This document shows positions 15,134 through 24,701 of a DNA stretch of 44,165 nt, piece by piece. The notes beneath the pieces were generated by a model. That model worked only from the letters and a program-made list of their open reading frames with translations, had not been told where the DNA came from and ran no database searches. Positions within the stretch are counted from its first letter, which is position 1. Each line of letters opens with the position of its first letter. Source of the DNA: Polyangiaceae bacterium (GTDB taxonomy: Bacteria > Myxococcota_A > Polyangia > Polyangiales > Polyangiaceae); contig JAKLKA010000112.1 in the NCBI GenBank assembly GCA_023150915.1, positions 1 to 44,165 of the forward strand. Direction: 5' to 3'. A program made the translations under genes and the position numbers.

Positions 15134-18100
15134 ATGAAACGCACGCACGCGCAATTACCAGGCCAACCGCGACGGCACTGCTCGTGTTCGCAACGGGCTG
15201 CACTGAGAACCAGCTGGCTCGAACCGACGCGCTGGGCGGGCCGGGCCCGGTCAAGCCGGCGGCGCTGCAGCTGGACCCCGCGGTACCTGGAGGGAAGAAG
15301 GCCACAGCTACCCTCGACGACTCCGCGCTGACGCCGTTGCGCGACGATCTGGTCGCTCTCTTGGACCTGGGTGGCGGCGCGCCCAACGCAACCATCATCG
15401 TGAACCCAACCGTCGATGCCGTGCCTGTGACCTGCACCCCGGGCTTTGGGCATGCGTGCATGGTTGCGCCGCTCTTCGTGGGCAACGCCGTGTTCCCATT
15501 CGACCCGGCGCGGATCGATCCCCCGGGCCCCGGATCGACGATCGTGGCTGGGCTCGTCCCGCCGGTCGGGATCGACCTCACCGAGTTCACACAGAGCGGA
15601 GTCGTCGTGCCCGACAGCCCGTTCGATCAACTCGGACACCTCGTGCAGAAATCGAACTACCGGCTCGACGTTCGATTTCATCCCGAGCAAACCGCTGTGG
15701 ATTCGCGGAACGGCGACGCCGGGGTGTGGATGCCGATGACCGTCAGCACCGACGGCAGCACCCTGCACGTCTGGTGCGAGAGCAAGAACCAGAAGTCCGA
15801 AGGTTCACTCGGGGTCAACCGCTGCACCGAGCTGATGTCCGAAATACACAGCGGCATCGCGGAGCAGGTCGGAGAAGTCCAGAACTGGACCTTCGGCGCG
15901 GACTACTTCTGCAACCGCGTCGAAGCCTACATCACCCTGAACCGGTTTCACCTCTGGCTGGGTCTCGTGCCAGAGACGGCGCCGGGCTGCACCGCGACCG
16001 CGTTTCGTGACGATCTGGATTGGATGCAGAACCTGCCGAACGGACGGCGATACCAGCAGGGCTGCCTGACTGTGCGCCCGAGCGTCGCCGCCTACGCCGA
16101 CGTGAAGCCGTTCAACGCGCTGTTCAACTACGACGGCGACGTCGGGGTGGACACCTACGTCGACTACTCCAAATGCTCGGGAATCGTCGAATTCTCGTGT
16201 GACAACCTGGTTGATTGCGACACGAGAGCAGATGAGCGCGCGGCCAAGCAGGTGGCAGCGCAGCTACGCTCCAGCATCGGCGACTCGCTGGGGGACGAGC
16301 TCACGCCATACTTCAGCTATGCCGGAGGGCAGAAGAGCCCGTTCAACCAGCCCGCGACCGGAAACGGGTGCAATCCTTTCGCAGATGCTGCATGCCAGCA
16401 GATGATCCGAGACCACGGCGTGCCTGCATCGATCACGCGTGTCGCGTACGGTTGGTTCGGCAACGCGTTTGGGGATTTCACGCCGCCCAAGGCGGGCTTC
16501 CCGCCCACGCCCAAGAGTTACCCCGTCACGGCGGTCCACACGAGCGGGTGTCCATCCGGGACGCACCCGGCCCAAGATACGGCGGGTCGCGATCTGTGCA
16601 GCTACTGCCTTGGCGCGGGGTGCATGTTCGAGCCTGCTGTGGGCGCATGCCTCGGTCTCAACCCCAATCTGTGCAAGACCGAATACCTCCCGCGGGTGAA
16701 GCAAATCAGCTTCGATTACGCGACGGACGCCGACGCGGACGGCGTCGATCAATTCTCGGACAACTGCCCGGCCGTCGGCAATTCGACGCAGCTCGACAAG
16801 GATGGCGACGGGCTGGGGGATGCCTGCGACGAGTGCCCTTGCGACCCGTCCGGCAACGCGGACGCCGACGGAGATGACGTCTGCACGGTCGCCTGCAACG
16901 GCCCCGGCGACAACTGCCCTGCCGTGGCGAACCCGAACCAGGAGAACTGCAACATGGACGCCGAATTGGCGCGCAACGCCGAGCTCCTAGGGGACGCCTG
17001 CGATCCGGTGCCCTGCCCGCTCTTCACGCCGGTCTTCAGCAAGGCCAGCGTCGTCGGAGAGCACAAGGGGCCGCTCTACACCGACGTGAAGGTGAAACAG
17101 TCGCTCGACCACATCACGATCGAGCCCATCGGGTCGCGTTCGAAAGCGACAACGACCCTGACCGAGGTGCCGGTGGACGTGGCGCAGACGCACTACCGGT
17201 ATTGCATTGAGGGTCAGGCGGTCGGTGCGCTGTGCTTCGTCGACACCGCGATCAACGACACCTGGCTCAGCAAGGCTTCGAGCGCGGCGCTGGAAAACAC
17301 CCTGACGCTCTGGCACCGGGTCACCATGAACGGCCTACTCGGCGTCCCGAAGGGTCTCACGACCTACCAGACCGGCGCAGCCTTCTCCCGGACCTGGGAC
17401 TACGCCGCCGATTTCAAGATGTGGAAGGCCAGCCCGTGGGGCGCCTCATGGATCCCAGATCTGGTCGCGGCGGCAGCCCCATCGAACACCGACACCTTCT
17501 TCTCGTTCAAGGGCCGGTTCTGGATCCACGCCGCCACCGGCGTGGGCACCACGGACCTCACCAAGGACACCGGCCTCCACGCGCTGAAGAGCAACCCCAG
17601 CCAGCCCGCGGACAGCCAGAGCAACCACTACGAGCCGCTCACGCCGTTCAGCAAGTATGCCTTCTACCAGGCTGCCGGCATCATCGAGCCGCTGTTCATC
17701 GACCGCGAGTGCTACTGGTGCGGCGCCGCGGTGACGTTCAAGCCGGTGGACGACTGCCCGTATTGCACCCTCGAGGCCGTCAGTGAGTTTTCCTCACCCG
17801 TCTCGCGCGTGGTCGTCAGGAACGGAGACGGAAGGGTCGGTGTCGTCTCGACTTCGGGGGCGCTGTCGCCGCTGCGCTCCAACGTCGCACCGGGTCTCGC
17901 GGCGAAGCTGGGGTCAGCCGTGCTCTGGGTCGATCAAGCCGAGGCCTCGGCCTACGGCGGCAAAGGCCTCGTGTCGCCGGTGTCCGTCGGTGTCTCGCCT
18001 GTGGACGGCTCGCTGGTCGAGCAGGTCTACTCTGCCAGTGGCCAACTGCTCGGGCAGGCGGATCTCGTCACCGATCCCGGCGACGGCGTGCCCGCGCTCG

Positions 18101-18732
18101 CGGCGGCTGCGCTGGCCACCTCGACCCAGTCCCCGAGCCGCAGCGGCTTCATTCCGGTGTACAGCCGCTCCCGCGCTCGCGTGTTCCTGGTCGGCGGCTC
18201 CGGCGCTTCCGGCCGAGACATTGCTTTCCGACCCCTCGAGGCGGACGGACAGTGGCAAGACGTGCCCCCGGGCCACATCACCCTCGGCACGCCCGTCGCG
18301 GCCACTTTCAACGCCACCGACGGGAACCTGTGGATCATGGACGAGATCAGCGGACCAATCGGCGCGCGCGTTGCTCGCCTGCTCACGGTCGATCCGGACA
18401 GCGGCGAGTCCGAGCTGCTGGGCCAGTGGCCGCGGCTGGGGTTGTTCGAGCAGCACTACCTCCGGACCGACCGGGACGGCGCGATGTTGCTGTTCGCTTC
18501 GAGCAAGAAGCATCACCTCAACGCCGTCGTTCGGCTCGAGCTTGCCGACGGCAAGCTCGCGTCCGTCGGTTTCCGGATCCGCCCGCGTGCGCTCGCGCTG
18601 CCGCCCGTGGTCGACGCCGCCGGGTACTGGCTCGTCACGCGCAAGCCGACCGGGAAGCTCGACGTCGATCGGCTCGAGGATCTGTCATTGGTGCCAGCGC
18701 CGGGTCTTGCTCAGGTGGGGCAGTGCTGGTGA
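15134..18732 (+). CDS. large thrombospondin type 3 repeat lipoprotein; start out of frame with body
   Basis: The best start is the ATG at 15134, five bases after AGGAGG, but it reads only MKRTHAQLPGQ before leaving the coding frame. The true body is one frame away and begins with a lipoprotein signal (ITRPTATALLVFATG then C at about 15200). One more copy of the ACGC repeat just after the ATG would join them. The body has about 1,180 residues: an unrecognised, Cys-containing N-terminal half; Ca-binding thrombospondin type 3 repeats at about 16729-17010 (DADADGVDQFSDNCPAVGN, DKDGDGLGDACDECPC); a WHRVTMNGLLG-containing region; and a C-terminal propeller-like region. As written, expression needs frameshifting, an unusual start or a repeat change. 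The 3' end overlaps the next gene's GTG. Confidence 0.75.
15139..15150 (+). repeat. ACGC x3 tetranucleotide repeat after the start codon
   Basis: Three ACGC units follow ATGAA. Each unit changes the frame by one. A fourth unit would place the ATG in frame with the lipoprotein signal peptide of the thrombospondin-repeat protein. Confidence 0.75.
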
Positions 18733-20174
18733 AGCGCGCGGCGGGGCTCGGCCTCGGAGCCCTCGTCGCTTCCTTCGCCCTCGCCTGCGGCTGCGGGTCG
18801 GAAGAGCGCGCGGGGCCGGCTGGCACAGGCGGGGTCGCCGATGGCGGCGGCACGGGCGGCACGGGAGCCGGCGGAGGCGGCACGGGCGGTGGTCTCGGAG
18901 CCTCGGGCGGCGCACCTGGCGGCGGCGCGGGGGGCACGGGCGGAGGTTGCCCCGGCGGCTCGCCACCGTCCGACGCGCCGCCAGACTGGGAACTCTACAC
19001 CGGATACTGCGACTGCCCGATCTGGATCCCCGGCAAGCAGGGGAAGATGCCGGATCCCGTCGAGTGGGAGCCGTGTCCGTCGCCGGGGCCGCTGGTCGCG
19101 AGCTGCAAGCGCATGAAGACGCCGTGGACCAAGACCACGGCGCTCTCCCATGCGTTCTACCCAGTGTTCTGGTTCGACAAGGCGAACGGCCGCGCCGTGC
19201 TCCAGTTCGCGAGAACCTACCTGGACGATGACAAGAGCAACAAGCGCCGCCTCCGGCTCGTCGCCGATCTCGACGGGCCGATCCTGAATGCGTTCTTCGA
19301 GGACTCGACTTCGTGCACGTTGTCGGAGCAGTCGGTGCAAGGCGGGAGGTACGCATTCGGAGTTACCCCGACCACACCGCCCCCGAAGCCGGAACAGATC
19401 GAGGGAGTCGTGGCCGGCGAGATCGGTAAGCCGGTGCCTGGCACGGGGCTCGCGTCCCACGTGGAGAACCTCTACGCTAACTGGCGCGCCTCTTCGGGCT
19501 GGCTGATCCGCTGGCAGTCAGGGCTCACCGGGCGCCACTGGGGCTCCGATCAAGTCGTCCAGATCCAGAAGGCGTCGCTCGATCCGGAAGGAGAGCTCCC
19601 CTACGGCCCGCGAGCTGTCGGCGACACCGTCTTCTGGGAGGTCGGTGGCCAGACCAAGCACGGCGTCGTGTCCTGGACCGAGGCCTCCGGCCAGCAGAAC
19701 CTGATCCGCTGGCTCGGCGACTACACCCAAGGCGCGGGCAACTTCAACACCGACGGCGTCGACATGGTTTGGAGCCATGGCACGGGCAAGGCCCCAAGCG
19801 CGTCGAAGTACCCGACCGTGTCGATCAAGACCGCGCCCTTCACCACCGACCCGGCGGTGCGGAAGGCGAAGGAGAAGCGCCTGCGCTCCGATCCGGGCCA
19901 GCTGGGCGTCACGCCGTTCGGCGTGGGCTGCGGATATGCGAGCCACACGTTCGACGACGACACGACGAACTCCGTTGATCTGCTCGTCGTTCGCCTCTCG
20001 GACGGCGTCTCGTGGGTCGTGAAAGCGCCGCCGGTGTCCACAGGCGTGATGTTCATGAACGCCCTGGGTACGAGCTGCAGCGACGTCTTCACCCAGGTCC
20101 AGTTCCCGGACGAAGCGAACGCCATCGTCCGCATCCCCCTGAGCGCGCTCGGCCCGGCGATCCCGCCGGATTGA
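18729..20174 (+). CDS. lipoprotein of unknown function, coupled to the thrombospondin-repeat gene
   Basis: 481 residues. The GTG at 18729 overlaps the upstream TGA by three bases (GTGA), so translation is probably coupled; a GTG six bases earlier is an alternative. The N-terminus (KRAAGLGLGALVASFALAC) ends in a lipobox Cys, followed by a Gly/Thr-rich linker to about residue 80. The remaining 400 residues contain DWELYTGYCDCPIWIPGK, ALSHAFYPVFWFDKANG and NLYANWRASSGWLIRWQSG. No family was recognised. The tight linkage suggests it works with the large thrombospondin-repeat lipoprotein on the cell surface; this is inferred from gene order only. Confidence 0.75.
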   Translation: MKRAAGLGLGALVASFALACGCGSEERAGPAGTGGVADGGGTGGTGAGGGGTGGGLGASGGAPGGGAGGTGGGCPGGSPPSDAPPDWELYTGYCDCPIWIPGKQGKMPDPVEWEPCPSPGPLVASCKRMKTPWTKTTALSHAFYPVFWFDKANGRAVLQFARTYLDDDKSNKRRLRLVADLDGPILNAFFEDSTSCTLSEQSVQGGRYAFGVTPTTPPPKPEQIEGVVAGEIGKPVPGTGLASHVENLYANWRASSGWLIRWQSGLTGRHWGSDQVVQIQKASLDPEGELPYGPRAVGDTVFWEVGGQTKHGVVSWTEASGQQNLIRWLGDYTQGAGNFNTDGVDMVWSHGTGKAPSASKYPTVSIKTAPFTTDPAVRKAKEKRLRSDPGQLGVTPFGVGCGYASHTFDDDTTNSVDLLVVRLSDGVSWVVKAPPVSTGVMFMNALGTSCSDVFTQVQFPDEANAIVRIPLSALGPAIPPD

Positions 20175-20188
20175 GCGCGCCGCAGGGG

Positions 20189-20250
20189 CGTGCCGTGCTT
20201 GCGGCGAAGCACCCGTCGGGTTCGAGAGCCGGGCTGACTGCTCCGCGGGA
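20189..20250 (+). repeat. dispersed hairpin element, copy B
   Basis: A diverged relative of copy C (21105-21163). The first stem is GTGCTT/AAGCAC around GCGGCG; the second is ACCC/GGGT around GTC. Compared with copy C a T-A pair in the first stem is a C-G pair, a compensatory change. It begins 15 bases after the lipoprotein stop. Confidence 0.6.
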
Positions 20251-20292
20251 CATGGCACTGCGCGAAACGTGGCGGTGCGCCGCCGAGCGGCG

Positions 20293-20721
20293 TCACGGTA
20301 GTCTCGGCGCACCCCCAACCGGGGCCGCGCGCACCTTCGCGTGCGCGCGTGCTCGCACGGCTCGGGCTGGGCGGCCGCGGAGAGCTGGCGCGCCTCGTGC
20401 GGCGGCGTCGGCGCACCAGCAGCCTGCCGGCGAGCCCCCACCCCAGGTGTACGGGTAGGCCAGGTTCGGCGCGGGCGCCGTGTTGCAGCATCCCATCCAC
20501 ACCTTCACGTTGCACGAGCAGGGGTCATCGCTCGGCTTGGGCGCGCGCTTGATCTTAGCGGAAGCGTAGGTCTAGAAATGGCTTGTGGCACCGACCACGG
20601 CGCTGCCGTCACCGAGGAGGTCGGAGCCCGCGAGCGGCACCCACGCGCCGTCAATCACCACGGCCAGCTGGGCCCCCGGCCTGCGCACCCCGGGGGACGT
20701 GGCCCGTGCCGGTCGCGGTCG
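20293..20721 (-). pseudogene. remnant of a Cys-containing protein with in-frame amber
   Basis: Read right to left, one frame gives QLAVVIDGAWVPLAGSDLLG, then DGSAVVGATSHF, a TAG at 20574-20572, then TYASAKIKRAPKPSDDPCSC and NVKVWMGCCNTAPAPNLAYP. The frame is the same on both sides of the stop, and both sides have protein-like composition, so a single nonsense change in an old gene is the simplest reading. An upstream TAG at 20722-20724 closes the frame, and no start is evident. The C-terminal tail decays into Ala/Arg-rich sequence. No family was recognised. Confidence 0.45.
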
Positions 20722-20777
20722 CTAGCTCGGAGCACGGGCCCGGCGCGCGAGCGCCACTCGATGACCGCCACGTTAAC

Positions 20778-21065
20778 AAAACGCGTCGCTCACCGCGTTG
20801 ACCCGCGCTCGATGACCCACGGGCGGCCAAAACGCGTCGCTCACCGCGTTGACCCGCGCTCGATGACCCACGGGCGGCCAAAACGCGTCGCTCACCGCAC
20901 CCGCGCTCGATGACCCACGGGCGGCCAAAACGCGTCGCTCACCGCGTTGACCCACAGGCGGCCAAAACGCGTCGCTCACTGCGTTGACCCGCGCTCGATG
21001 ACCGCCCCGTGGACAAGAGGCGCGGCTCACCGCGGTGAGCCGCGGTCGATGACCCCTACGCGGCG
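20778..21065 (+). repeat. 51-bp minisatellite array
   Basis: About six head-to-tail units beginning AAAACGCGTCGCTCACCGCG. Units 1 (20778-20828) and 2 (20829-20879) are full-length and identical. Unit 3 (20880-20926) lacks four bases, and unit 4 (20927-20963) lacks an internal 14 bases. Unit 5 (from 20964) and unit 6 (from 21015) drift at the 3' end. Each good unit contains the inverted repeat AACGCG/CGCGTT around eight bases. There are no spacers, so it is not a CRISPR array. It lies upstream of the Omp85-family gene. Confidence 0.9.
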
Positions 21066-21104
21066 ATTGCGCCGTTGGCTTTTCGGCCTCCCTCCGCCAC
21101 AGAA

Positions 21105-21163
21105 CATGCCCGTTTGTGGCGAAACACCCTTCGGGGTTAAGAACGGGCCTGAATGCTCCGAGG
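21105..21163 (+). repeat. dispersed hairpin element, copy C
   Basis: Outer arms GCCCGTT (21108-21114) and AACGGGC (21142-21148) enclose a GTTT/AAAC stem and ACCC-TTCG-GGGT, a stem with a UUCG tetraloop in RNA. The 3' end of the element overlaps the first codons of the Omp85-family gene. Confidence 0.65.
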
Positions 21164-24100
21164 GTCCACTCGCCATGCCCCGGCCCTGGCCGTGGTCCTC
21201 GCCGCCGCTGCGCTCGCACTGCCATCGAGCGCGGACGAGCCGAAGCCCCCCGGCGCGGGCGCAGGCGCAGCCAGCGCCGACGCACCGGAGTCGGAGGTGG
21301 GGCGCCTCCCCGAGCTCACCCCCGCTCCCGCCCTGGGCGCGCTGTTCGGCCGGACCATCACCCGGGTCGAGGTGCTGCCGGTGGGCGGGCGCTGGGAAGA
21401 GCGCCCGAGCCTGCGCTTCGTGCGCGCGGGCGACACGCTGACCAGCGAGCTGGCCCGGCGGGCCATGCTCGAGCTGACGGACACCGGCCGCTTCGCCAAC
21501 GTGAGCGCCGACGCCGAAGCCGACGGCGCGGGCGTCGCGTTGCGCCTGAAGGTGGTCCCACGCCGCATCGTGGCCAGCATCCGCGTGGCCGGCGGCGTGC
21601 TGGACACGGAAGAGACGCTGCGGGCGGCGCGCGTGCGCAGCGGCTCGGAGGTGACCGCCGCCGAGCTGGCCGGCATTGCCCGGCGGGTTCAGGACCAATA
21701 CGTGCGTCGCGGGCACCCGACCGCGGCGGTGCGGATCGACGCCATCGACACCGATGACCCGCTGCGCGTGGTGCTGCTCTTGGACATCGTGCCGGGCGAG
21801 CCGAGGCGCGTGGCGAGCCGGCGCTTCTTCGTCTGGCCGAACCCCAAGGTGGAAGGGCTGGCCGAGGTGCTGTCGAGCTACGCGGTCGGGGTGCGCGACC
21901 GCGCCGACGACGACGACCTGGTCGCCGCCAATCGCGAGCTCGAGAAAGCGCTGCGAGCGCGCGGGTGGCATCGGGCGGCAGTCCGCCACACGCTGGCGCC
22001 CACGGCCGCGGGCACCGAGCTTCGAGTCGACGTGAAGGCGGGGCCGCTGGTGCGCCTGAAGTTCGAGGGCATCCAGCGCTTCGACGCGAGCCAGATCGAG
22101 CGCACACTGGAGCTGGAGAAGAGCGACGACCGGGGCCCCGCCGCCCTCGCCGAGCGCATCCAGAGGTTCTACGTCGAGCGCGGCTTCCTGGACGTGGAGG
22201 TGAAGAGCGAAGAGCGCGGCGCGGCCGACGCACCGATCCACGATCTGGTCTTCAAGGTGCGCGAGCAAGCGCAGATCCGCATCGTGGGGCGCGAGTACCC
22301 GTGCCTGAGTGGCTCGCGCAGCGCCCGCGAGGTCGGCAGCGAGGTGGACAGCTTCCTCTCGGAAGAGCTGCCGGGCAGCGGGATCTTGTCCAGCGTCGAT
22401 CCGCGGGTGATGGATCAGACCTTCGGCCCGCTCGGCACCACCGGCGCCCGGCCCGTGCCCTTCGAGCCGAATCCGTGGATGACCTACGTGCCCGAGGTCT
22501 ACGAGCGGGCGATGAAGCACCTGCAGGACCTGTATCGGTCCGAGGGCTACCTCTCGGCGATGGTGGGTCCGGCGCAGCTCATGCGCCGGCGCTGCGACCC
22601 GCACTCCCCCGCGGGGCGGTGCGTGCCGCTGGGCTCACGCCGGCGGCCGAAGACGGCGTGTACTTACGACGAAGTCGGCCTCCCCCAGGAAGAGCCGCCG
22701 CCGGACGCCGCCATGCTCTGCGTGCCCGACCCGAAGAAGGGCGTGAGCTGCGAGCCCGACGCGGTGCTGCACCTGCCGATCAAGCTGGGCCCGCGCACCT
22801 ATCTCTACGACGTGGGGTTCGAGGGCAACAAGCTGTTGGTCGAGAAGGATCTCGAAGAGCTGGCCGAGCTGTCGCTGGGCAAGCCCGCATCACAGGTCGA
22901 GCTGGACAAGGCGCGGCGCCGCCTGCTCGACGCCTATGCGGAAGAGGGCTTCGCCTTCGCCGAGGTCGACGCGGCACTGGAGCTTTCACCCGACCGAACC
23001 CGCGCCCGCGCCGTGTTCACCATCAGCGAGCGCGAACGCGTGAAGGTCTCGCGGATCGTGATCGTGGGGGCGCGCGTCACCAACGAGAGCCTGATCCGCA
23101 GCCGCGTGGCCCTCGAGGTCGGGAAGTTCTACCGCCGCAGCGACGTGCGCAAGACGGAAGAGCGGCTGGCGTCGCTGGGCGTGTTCGGCACCGTCACGGT
23201 GGGGCTGGAAGATCCGTACGTGCCCGCGAAAGAGAAGGCCGTGGTGATCACGGTGCAAGAGCGGATGCCGCAGTACTTGGACATCCGCCCCGGGTTCTCC
23301 ACCGGCGAGGGCTTCCGCATCGCCTTCGAGTACGGCCACCGCAACCTGGGCGGCGAGGCCATCCCGCTCACGCTGCGCGTGCAGCTGGGCTACCTGCCGA
23401 ACGAGCTGATCCTGGAGGAAGACGTCCGCAAGAAGTACGACGAGCTCGACGTGGGGCAGCGGCTGGAGCGGCGCAACAGCGCGCTGGTCGAGTTCCCCGA
23501 CGTCGGCCTGGGCCCGCTCTTCCGGCTCTCGGTCGAGGGGCTGGACGTGCGGGACAACGCCCGCGACTTCGGGCTGACCAAGGACGCCGGCATCGTCACC
23601 CTGACCTACCGCCCGGTGCGGCAGTTCTCGGCGTTCGTCGGCGGCTCGCTCGAGCTGAACGACGCCAGCATCTTCGGCAGCGAGCAGAAGGGCGCGCTGG
23701 AGCAATACGTGCAAGCCAACCCGCGGCGCGCCGGGCTGTTCCGCGTGCCCGAGGGGACCACCTTGGCCGTGGCCGAGCGCATCGGCTTCTCGTGGGATCG
23801 TCGCGACAACCCCCTGGGCGCCACCAAGGGGACGCTGGTCACTTCCAGCATCGAGCACGTCCGCGCCACGCCCTTCGGCGGCGAAGAGGCCGGCGAGGGC
23901 GTGTTCGACGCGACCACCAGCCAGTTTCTGCGGCTCACGCAGCGGGTGGCCGGCTACATCCGGCTCAGTGACAAGGGGCTGGCTCTGGCCGGCAGCGTGC
24001 GGTGGGGCATGAACCAGCAGCTGATCGATCGCTCGCGGACCTACCCCGATCGACTGTTCTTCTTGGGCGGCGTCGACTCGGTGCGGGGCTTCAATCAGGA

Positions 24101-24476
24101 CTCGATGATCCCCGAGGACATCGCGCAGCAACTGCTCGACCCAGCGAGCGGCCTTCAGCTGAGCCAGGTGGTGATCCGCGGCGGCGATGCCTTCGTGAAC
24201 CCAAGGCTCGAGCTGCGCGTGCCCCTGTCGGGCAACGTGCAGACCGGGCTGTTCCTGGACTCGGGAAACCTGTGGCGCGATCCCGAGAAGGTGAACCCGC
24301 TGAGCCTGCGCTACGCGGTCGGCAGCGGGCTGCGCATCACCACGCCCATCGGTCCGCTGGTGTTCGACTATGGCTTCAACGTCGATCGCGTGCTCGACGA
24401 GCTCTACCCGCAGCGCACTCGCCAGCGCTACTGGGAGCCGATGGGAGCCTTCCATTTCAGCATCGGCCTCTTCTGA
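21153..24476 (+). CDS. BamA/TamA (Omp85) family outer-membrane protein with extra insert
   Basis: 1,107 residues; typical BamA is about 800. A signal peptide (MLRGSTRHAPALAVVLAAAALALPSSA, residues 1-27) is followed by about six POTRA-like repeats. Four lie before residue 375 (for example LVRLKFEGIQRFDASQIERT) and two at about 549-705 (YDVGFEGNKLLVEKDLEELA; VSRIVIVGARVTNESLIRSR). Between them lies an insert of about 170 residues with several Cys (YPCLSGS, MRRRCDPHSPAGRC, TACTYDE). The barrel starts near 706, carries the VRGF motif (about 976) and ends in Phe (FHFSIGLF), the usual outer-membrane signature. It probably inserts or translocates outer-membrane proteins. The start ATG lies within a dispersed repeat, and no Shine-Dalgarno is clear. 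Confidence 0.9.
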   Translation: MLRGSTRHAPALAVVLAAAALALPSSADEPKPPGAGAGAASADAPESEVGRLPELTPAPALGALFGRTITRVEVLPVGGRWEERPSLRFVRAGDTLTSELARRAMLELTDTGRFANVSADAEADGAGVALRLKVVPRRIVASIRVAGGVLDTEETLRAARVRSGSEVTAAELAGIARRVQDQYVRRGHPTAAVRIDAIDTDDPLRVVLLLDIVPGEPRRVASRRFFVWPNPKVEGLAEVLSSYAVGVRDRADDDDLVAANRELEKALRARGWHRAAVRHTLAPTAAGTELRVDVKAGPLVRLKFEGIQRFDASQIERTLELEKSDDRGPAALAERIQRFYVERGFLDVEVKSEERGAADAPIHDLVFKVREQAQIRIVGREYPCLSGSRSAREVGSEVDSFLSEELPGSGILSSVDPRVMDQTFGPLGTTGARPVPFEPNPWMTYVPEVYERAMKHLQDLYRSEGYLSAMVGPAQLMRRRCDPHSPAGRCVPLGSRRRPKTACTYDEVGLPQEEPPPDAAMLCVPDPKKGVSCEPDAVLHLPIKLGPRTYLYDVGFEGNKLLVEKDLEELAELSLGKPASQVELDKARRRLLDAYAEEGFAFAEVDAALELSPDRTRARAVFTISERERVKVSRIVIVGARVTNESLIRSRVALEVGKFYRRSDVRKTEERLASLGVFGTVTVGLEDPYVPAKEKAVVITVQERMPQYLDIRPGFSTGEGFRIAFEYGHRNLGGEAIPLTLRVQLGYLPNELILEEDVRKKYDELDVGQRLERRNSALVEFPDVGLGPLFRLSVEGLDVRDNARDFGLTKDAGIVTLTYRPVRQFSAFVGGSLELNDASIFGSEQKGALEQYVQANPRRAGLFRVPEGTTLAVAERIGFSWDRRDNPLGATKGTLVTSSIEHVRATPFGGEEAGEGVFDATTSQFLRLTQRVAGYIRLSDKGLALAGSVRWGMNQQLIDRSRTYPDRLFFLGGVDSVRGFNQDSMIPEDIAQQLLDPASGLQLSQVVIRGGDAFVNPRLELRVPLSGNVQTGLFLDSGNLWRDPEKVNPLSLRYAVGSGLRITTPIGPLVFDYGFNVDRVLDELYPQRTRQRYWEPMGAFHFSIGLF

Positions 24477-24523
24477 CGGGTGGCACGCCCGATGCAACGG
24501 CGCCAGCCCGAGGGAGGTCGCGA

Positions 24524-24676
24524 ATGACCCAGGGGACCGACGTCGTCGATGCAGAAATCCGCCACTCGCTCCGAGTAATCAAGGCAGAGCGCAACCTGAA
24601 GCTGGTGGCGTTCGTCATCGTCGCGGTCGCCACCGTGGCCGCGCTCTTCGTCGGGGCGTTCCTCGGCCTGGTGTGA
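24524..24676 (+). CDS. 50-residue single-pass membrane protein
   Basis: A short gene with a strong site (GGGAGG seven bases before the ATG). The first 27 residues are polar (MTQGTDVVDAEIRHSLRVIK), followed by one hydrophobic helix of about 22 residues (LVAFVIVAVATVAALFVGAF) to the end. It lies 47 bases after the Omp85-family gene on the same strand and may share its transcript. No family is recognised. Confidence 0.65.
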   Translation: MTQGTDVVDAEIRHSLRVIKAERNLKLVAFVIVAVATVAALFVGAFLGLV

Positions 24677-24701
24677 TTCACGCCAGGCGTCGCAAAAAGC
24701 C

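Noticed and set aside
20778-21065. CRISPR array
   Set aside because: Units are directly adjacent with no unique spacers, and no cas genes are present.
20773-21285. Minus-strand open frame with 17-residue repeats across the minisatellite
   Set aside because: A 51-bp unit keeps any stop-free frame open; there is no signal, start context or protein-like composition outside the repeat, and it runs into the Omp85-family gene.
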